Assembly (NCBI RefSeq): GCF_024508315.1
Contig: NZ_CP101987.1
Coordinates: 3,224,001 to 3,288,000 of the forward strand
DNA length: 64,000 nt
Direction of reading: 5' to 3'
DNA from: Cellulomonas xiejunii
GTDB taxonomy: Bacteria; Actinomycetota; Actinomycetes; Actinomycetales; Cellulomonadaceae
In this document: positions 60,966 through 64,000 of the stretch, one piece after another
Layout: every line of letters begins with the position of its first letter
How positions within the stretch are numbered: the first letter of the stretch is position 1
Program-made: the position numbers and the translations under genes
The notes under the pieces: model-generated
The model's input: the letters and a program-made list of their open reading frames with translations, nothing else
Databases searched by the model: none
What the model was told of the DNA's origin: nothing

Positions 60966-61661
60966 TCAGCCGACGAGCGCCTGCAGGACCGAGGTGAAGA
61001 ACCGCAGGCCGTCGGTGCCGGACCGGGGCCCCTTGGCACCGTCCGGCCCGAAGCCGGCCTCGACCGCGTGCTCGGGGTGCGGCATGAGCCCCACGACGTT
61101 GCCTGCGGCGTTGGCGATGCCCGCGATGTCCCGCCGGGACCCGTTGGGATTGACGCCCTGGTAGCGGAAGACGACGCGCCCCTCGCCCTCGAGCTCGTCG
61201 AGGGTCCGCTCGTCGGCGACGTACTGGCCGTCCTGGTTCTTCAGCGGGATCGTGATCCGCTCACCGGCCGTGAACGCGCGCGTCCAGGCGGTGGCCGCGT
61301 TCTCCACGGACAGCACCTGCTCGCGGCACACGAAGTGCAGGTGGTCGTTCTTGATCATCGAGCCGGGCAGCAGGTGCGCCTCGGTGAGGACCTGGAAGCC
61401 GTTGCAGATGCCGAGTACGGGCAGGCCCTTGCCGGCGGCGTCGACGATCTCGCCCATGACGGGCGCGAACCGGCTGATCGCCCCGGCGCGCAGGTAGTCG
61501 CCGTAGGAGAACCCGCCGGGCAGCACGACCGCGTCGACACCCTTGAGGTCGGCGTCCGCGTGCCACAGCGCGACCGGCTCGCCCCCCGCCAGGCGCACGG
61601 CACGCGCCGCGTCCCGGTCGTCCAGCGTGCCGGGGAACGTGACGACCCCGACGCGACCCAT
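60966..61661 (-). CDS. purQ: Phosphoribosylformylglycinamidine synthase subunit PurQ
   Basis: Glutaminase subunit (231 residues) of the FGAM synthetase. The nucleophile is in [13 protein letters not shown] and the His/Glu of the triad in PHPEHAVE. It hydrolyses glutamine and passes ammonia to PurL. The start ATG 61661 shares its A with the purS stop (TGATG), so purS and purQ are tightly coupled. purL lies about 43 kb away near 18 kb. Confidence 0.95.
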   Translation of the reverse strand: MGRVGVVTFPGTLDDRDAARAVRLAGGEPVALWHADADLKGVDAVVLPGGFSYGDYLRAGAISRFAPVMGEIVDAAGKGLPVLGICNGFQVLTEAHLLPGSMIKNDHLHFVCREQVLSVENAATAWTRAFTAGERITIPLKNQDGQYVADERTLDELEGEGRVVFRYQGVNPNGSRRDIAGIANAAGNVVGLMPHPEHAVEAGFGPDGAKGPRSGTDGLRFFTSVLQALVG

Positions 61662-61948
61662 CAGGCCAGACCCTGCGACGTGACGGTGGCGGCGGCGTCG
61701 GCCTCGATGTCGGCGACGCGCACGACGTCCTCGATCACGGGGTTCGACAGCACCTGCTCGGCGGCCGCGGCGGCGGCCTCGAGGACCTCGGGCGTCACCG
61801 GCCCGTCGACCTCGAGCTCGAACCGCTTGCCCTGGCGGACAGCGGTGAACTGGCCGAAGCCGAGGCGCGGCAGCGCGTTCGCGACGGCCTTGCCCTGCGG
61901 GTCGAGGATCTCGGGCTTCGGCATGACGTCGACGACGACTCGTCCCAC
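61661..61948 (-). CDS. purS: Phosphoribosylformylglycinamidine synthase subunit PurS
   Basis: Small bridging subunit (95 residues) of the FGAM synthetase complex. The pattern [28 protein letters not shown], then [40 protein letters not shown], is standard for PurS. GTG 61948 is the start. It is the first gene of the purS-purQ operon and ends in the TGATG overlap with purQ. Confidence 0.94.
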   Translation of the reverse strand: MGRVVVDVMPKPEILDPQGKAVANALPRLGFGQFTAVRQGKRFELEVDGPVTPEVLEAAAAAAEQVLSNPVIEDVVRVADIEADAAATVTSQGLA

Positions 61949-62117
61949 GGGGGTGCTCCCTGGTTCGCGGCGGTGGGGATCGCTGCCGATCCTACGGCGC
62001 TGCGCGCGCACCCCGGGCGCCGTCCCACGTGCCGGTCCACGTGCCGGTCTCCCCGGCCCCGCCGGCCGATCGGCCTCCCATCCCGGACCTTGGACTCACC
62101 GCCCGACGACCTTGTCG

Positions 62118-62165
62118 TTCGGCGGCTTCTCAGGCCTCAGAAGCCGCCGAAGGACGAGTTCGCCG
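62118..62165. repeat. Palindrome family 2 element (second copy)
   Basis: A 13-bp perfect stem, 62118-62130 with 62139-62151, is followed by GACGAGTTCGCCG at 62153-62165. The same right arm and tail occur at 52075-52100. It sits between purS and the amidohydrolase gene and immediately before the G-rich repeats. Confidence 0.75.
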
Positions 62166-62252
62166 TGGAGGTGGGTGTGGAGGTGGTGGGGGCAGAGGGT
62201 GGGGGCAGGGGGTGGGGGCAGGGGGTGGGGGCAGAGGGTGGGGTCAGAGGGT
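62166..62252 (+). repeat. G-rich minisatellite with quadruplex potential
   Basis: About 85 bp made of near-repeats of GGTGGGGGCAGG (12-13 bp period), with GGG and longer G-runs at short spacing. At least four G-runs lie within any 30 bp. It overlaps the last codons of the amidohydrolase gene on the opposite strand and lies next to the family 2 hairpin. On the plus strand (not the amidohydrolase mRNA) it can form G-quadruplexes. Confidence 0.65.
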
Positions 62253-63788
62253 CGTGTGGGTCCAGGTGGCGGCGACGAGGGTGGCGGCGACGCGGGTCGT
62301 GCGCACGGCGCCGGGCGTCGTGGCGAGAGCCAGCGGGTCGTCGTCCAGGACGACGAGGTCCGCCGGGTCGCCAGCACGCGGCGTCAGGGGGCGGCCGTCG
62401 ACGGACGACGCGAGCGCCGTCAGGGCGTCGACCGCCTGCTCGGGGTGCCAGGACGGGCGCGCGTCGCCCGTGCGCCAGACCGCCGCGTCCACGGCGAGCC
62501 ACGGGTCCAGGGGTGCCACGGGCGCGTCCGACCCGAACGCGAGCTCGACCCCGGCCGCGTGCAGGTCGGCCAGCGGGAACGCCCGGTGCGTGCGGCCCGC
62601 CCAGTGCCGGTCGGCGACGTCCCGGTCGTCGGGGATGTGACCCGGCTGCACGCTCGCGGTCAGCCCCAGGGCGGCGAACCGTGCGACGTCACCGGTGCCG
62701 AGCAGCTGGGCGTGCTCGACCGACCCGCGCGCACCGGTGGCCGCGAAGGCGTCGAGGACCAGGGCGTTCGCCGCGTCGCCGATGGCGTGGACGGCGCAGG
62801 TCAGCCCGTGGGCACGCGCGTGCCGCAGCAGCGGGACCAGCTCGTCGGCCGGCACGTTGAGCACGCCGTGCGACAGCGGCCCCTCGACGCCCGGGTACGG
62901 CGCGTGGCACCACGCGGTCCGCGTGTTGAGCGACCCGTCGACGATGATCTTGAGCGGCCCCTGCGTGACGCGTGACCCCGCGACACGGTCGCCCGTGCCG
63001 AGCTCCTCGGCGACGACGCGGTCCAGGTACGCCGGCCACACGCCCGCGCGCACCCGCGCCACCGGGTCCCCCGCCTCGACCCGGCGCCGCCAGACCGACA
63101 CGTTGTCCGCGATCTCCAGGTCGACGACCCCGACGACGCCCCGGGCGGCCGCGGCGCGCAGGGCGTCGGCGACGAGCCGGTCCTGCACGTCGTCCGGGAC
63201 GTGGTCGAGCGCCCCCATGAGCGGCATCCACTCGGTCTCGCGCAGGACGCCCGTGGGGTGCGTCGGGACGCCGAACAGGCGCAGGCCCGCGGTGGACACC
63301 CAGGCGCAGTGCAGGTCCCCGGACACGAGCACGACGGGCACGTCGCCGGCGACCGCGTCGAGCAGCGCCGAGGTCGGCCGGTCGGGCCACGAGCCGTCCC
63401 GGAACCCGATACCGACGAGCGGCCGCCCGCTCGTCGGCGGGTCGGTCGCCAGCCGCTCGCGGACGAGGGCGGCGGCGTGCGCGGCCGACGTCGCGCCGGA
63501 GACGTCGAGCCGGCCGCGCGAGAGCGCCCACTGCGTGAGGTGCGTGTGCTGGTCCCACAGCCCGGGCAGGACGAGCCGCCCGTCGAGGTCCACGGCCTCG
63601 ACGGCGCTCCCGGCCGCGCCGGACGCCGCGGCGGAGGCCGAGCCGCCCGCCGTGGCTGCCGCCGGCCGGACCGAGGCGATGTGTCCGTCGCGCAGCACGA
63701 CGTCGACAGGTGCGTCCTGGCCGAGCAGGCGCGCACGACGCAGGACGAGCGGGCGGAAGACGTCCACCGGACCTCCGGGACAGGACAT
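62244..63788 (-). CDS. Amidohydrolase family protein (YtcJ-like)
   Basis: Metal-dependent amidohydrolase of 514 residues. VDLDGRLVLPGLWDQHTHLTQWALSRG holds the first metal-binding HxH (QHTHL). Other ligands are likely in VHAIGDAANAL, VEHAQLLG and FGSDAPVAPLDPW (SDAP motif). The sequence pattern, with SGDLHCAWVSTAGLRLFG in the middle, is that of the YtcJ-like amidohydrolase group. The natural substrate is unknown. ATG 63788. The 3' end lies in the G-rich repeat. Confidence 0.9.
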   Translation of the reverse strand: MSCPGGPVDVFRPLVLRRARLLGQDAPVDVVLRDGHIASVRPAAATAGGSASAAASGAAGSAVEAVDLDGRLVLPGLWDQHTHLTQWALSRGRLDVSGATSAAHAAALVRERLATDPPTSGRPLVGIGFRDGSWPDRPTSALLDAVAGDVPVVLVSGDLHCAWVSTAGLRLFGVPTHPTGVLRETEWMPLMGALDHVPDDVQDRLVADALRAAAARGVVGVVDLEIADNVSVWRRRVEAGDPVARVRAGVWPAYLDRVVAEELGTGDRVAGSRVTQGPLKIIVDGSLNTRTAWCHAPYPGVEGPLSHGVLNVPADELVPLLRHARAHGLTCAVHAIGDAANALVLDAFAATGARGSVEHAQLLGTGDVARFAALGLTASVQPGHIPDDRDVADRHWAGRTHRAFPLADLHAAGVELAFGSDAPVAPLDPWLAVDAAVWRTGDARPSWHPEQAVDALTALASSVDGRPLTPRAGDPADLVVLDDDPLALATTPGAVRTTRVAATLVAATWTHTTL

Positions 63789-64000
63789 GACACGACGTCG
63801 ACGTGAAGGGTGAGCTGCTGTGACACTACGCCGCGCCGTGGCCGGTCCCCTGCAGCCGCACGGCCGCCACCCCGAGGCACGTCCGCACCGTGGGACGCGC
63901 CCTCCGCGAGACCGGCCGCAGTCGTCCTCCGCCCCGTCGTCCGCGTTCCCGGCCCGGTCTCGCGAACCGTCCGTCCCACCCCCCCGGGACGGCGGCACGT
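63789..64000. other. Right end of window, no gene seen
   Basis: Upstream region of the amidohydrolase gene. No start codon with a ribosome site leads to a clear open frame, and no terminator or RNA gene is visible. Confidence 0.4.

Overview
The window is chromosomal DNA from a high-GC actinobacterium, most likely Cellulomonas or a close relative. Two secreted GH6 cellulases have the CBM2-linker-GH6 layout of Cellulomonas CenA. There is also a LAxTG sortase-E type surface protein, many GTG starts, GTGA/ATGA overlaps, and SAM riboswitches of actinobacterial type. The genus is an inference from gene content; no rRNA or tRNA gene was seen.

Layout. 1-4.2 kb: NarL-type two-component system beside an MMPL exporter. 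4.2-5.5 kb: tryptophanyl-tRNA synthetase behind a Trp-codon leader peptide and attenuator-like RNA. 5.5-24.5 kb: housekeeping and enzyme genes (gdhA, tandem GH6 cellulases, RsgA-type GTPase, VanY-type carboxypeptidase, RNB exoribonuclease, flavin reductase pair, purL, LAxTG protein, lipoprotein, hydrolases, aldo/keto reductase). 24.5-42.9 kb: an accessory island, all on the minus strand, made of RHS toxin debris, three toxin-tip cassettes sharing a pretoxin/Hint region, about 15-20 small immunity-like genes, and one ABC transporter. 43.2-50.1 kb: a beta-oxidation module (acyl-CoA dehydrogenase/oxidase, TetR, thiolase, FabG4-like reductase, MaoC hydratase). 50.3-52.0 kb: pentapeptide protein and a GNAT-kinase fusion. 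52.1-56.3 kb: sulfur/methionine genes under two different SAM riboswitch types. 56.3-63.8 kb: lipoprotein, aldo/keto reductase, PPOX protein, DUF1345 and DUF72 proteins, purQ, purS and an amidohydrolase.

The most unusual part is the island at 24.5-42.9 kb. It looks like an RHS polymorphic-toxin locus that has exchanged and accumulated C-terminal tips. One cassette (38899-40230) is a complete pretoxin-Hint-restriction-endonuclease-fold toxin followed 10 bp later by a candidate immunity gene. A second (GIY-YIG tip, 40760-41341) was cut off from its RHS stub by a frame-breaking deletion of 689 bp relative to the intact copy. A third (36858-37640) is decayed. The remaining genes look like immunity genes kept without their toxins, including a two-copy protein of 631 residues whose repeat unit also exists as a separate gene.

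Two families of intergenic palindromes recur across the window: one built on GTGAGAGNGCRATCCAG, the other on a GCCGCCGAA hairpin. Positions and motifs were read by eye; family assignments rest on motif recognition, not on database searches.
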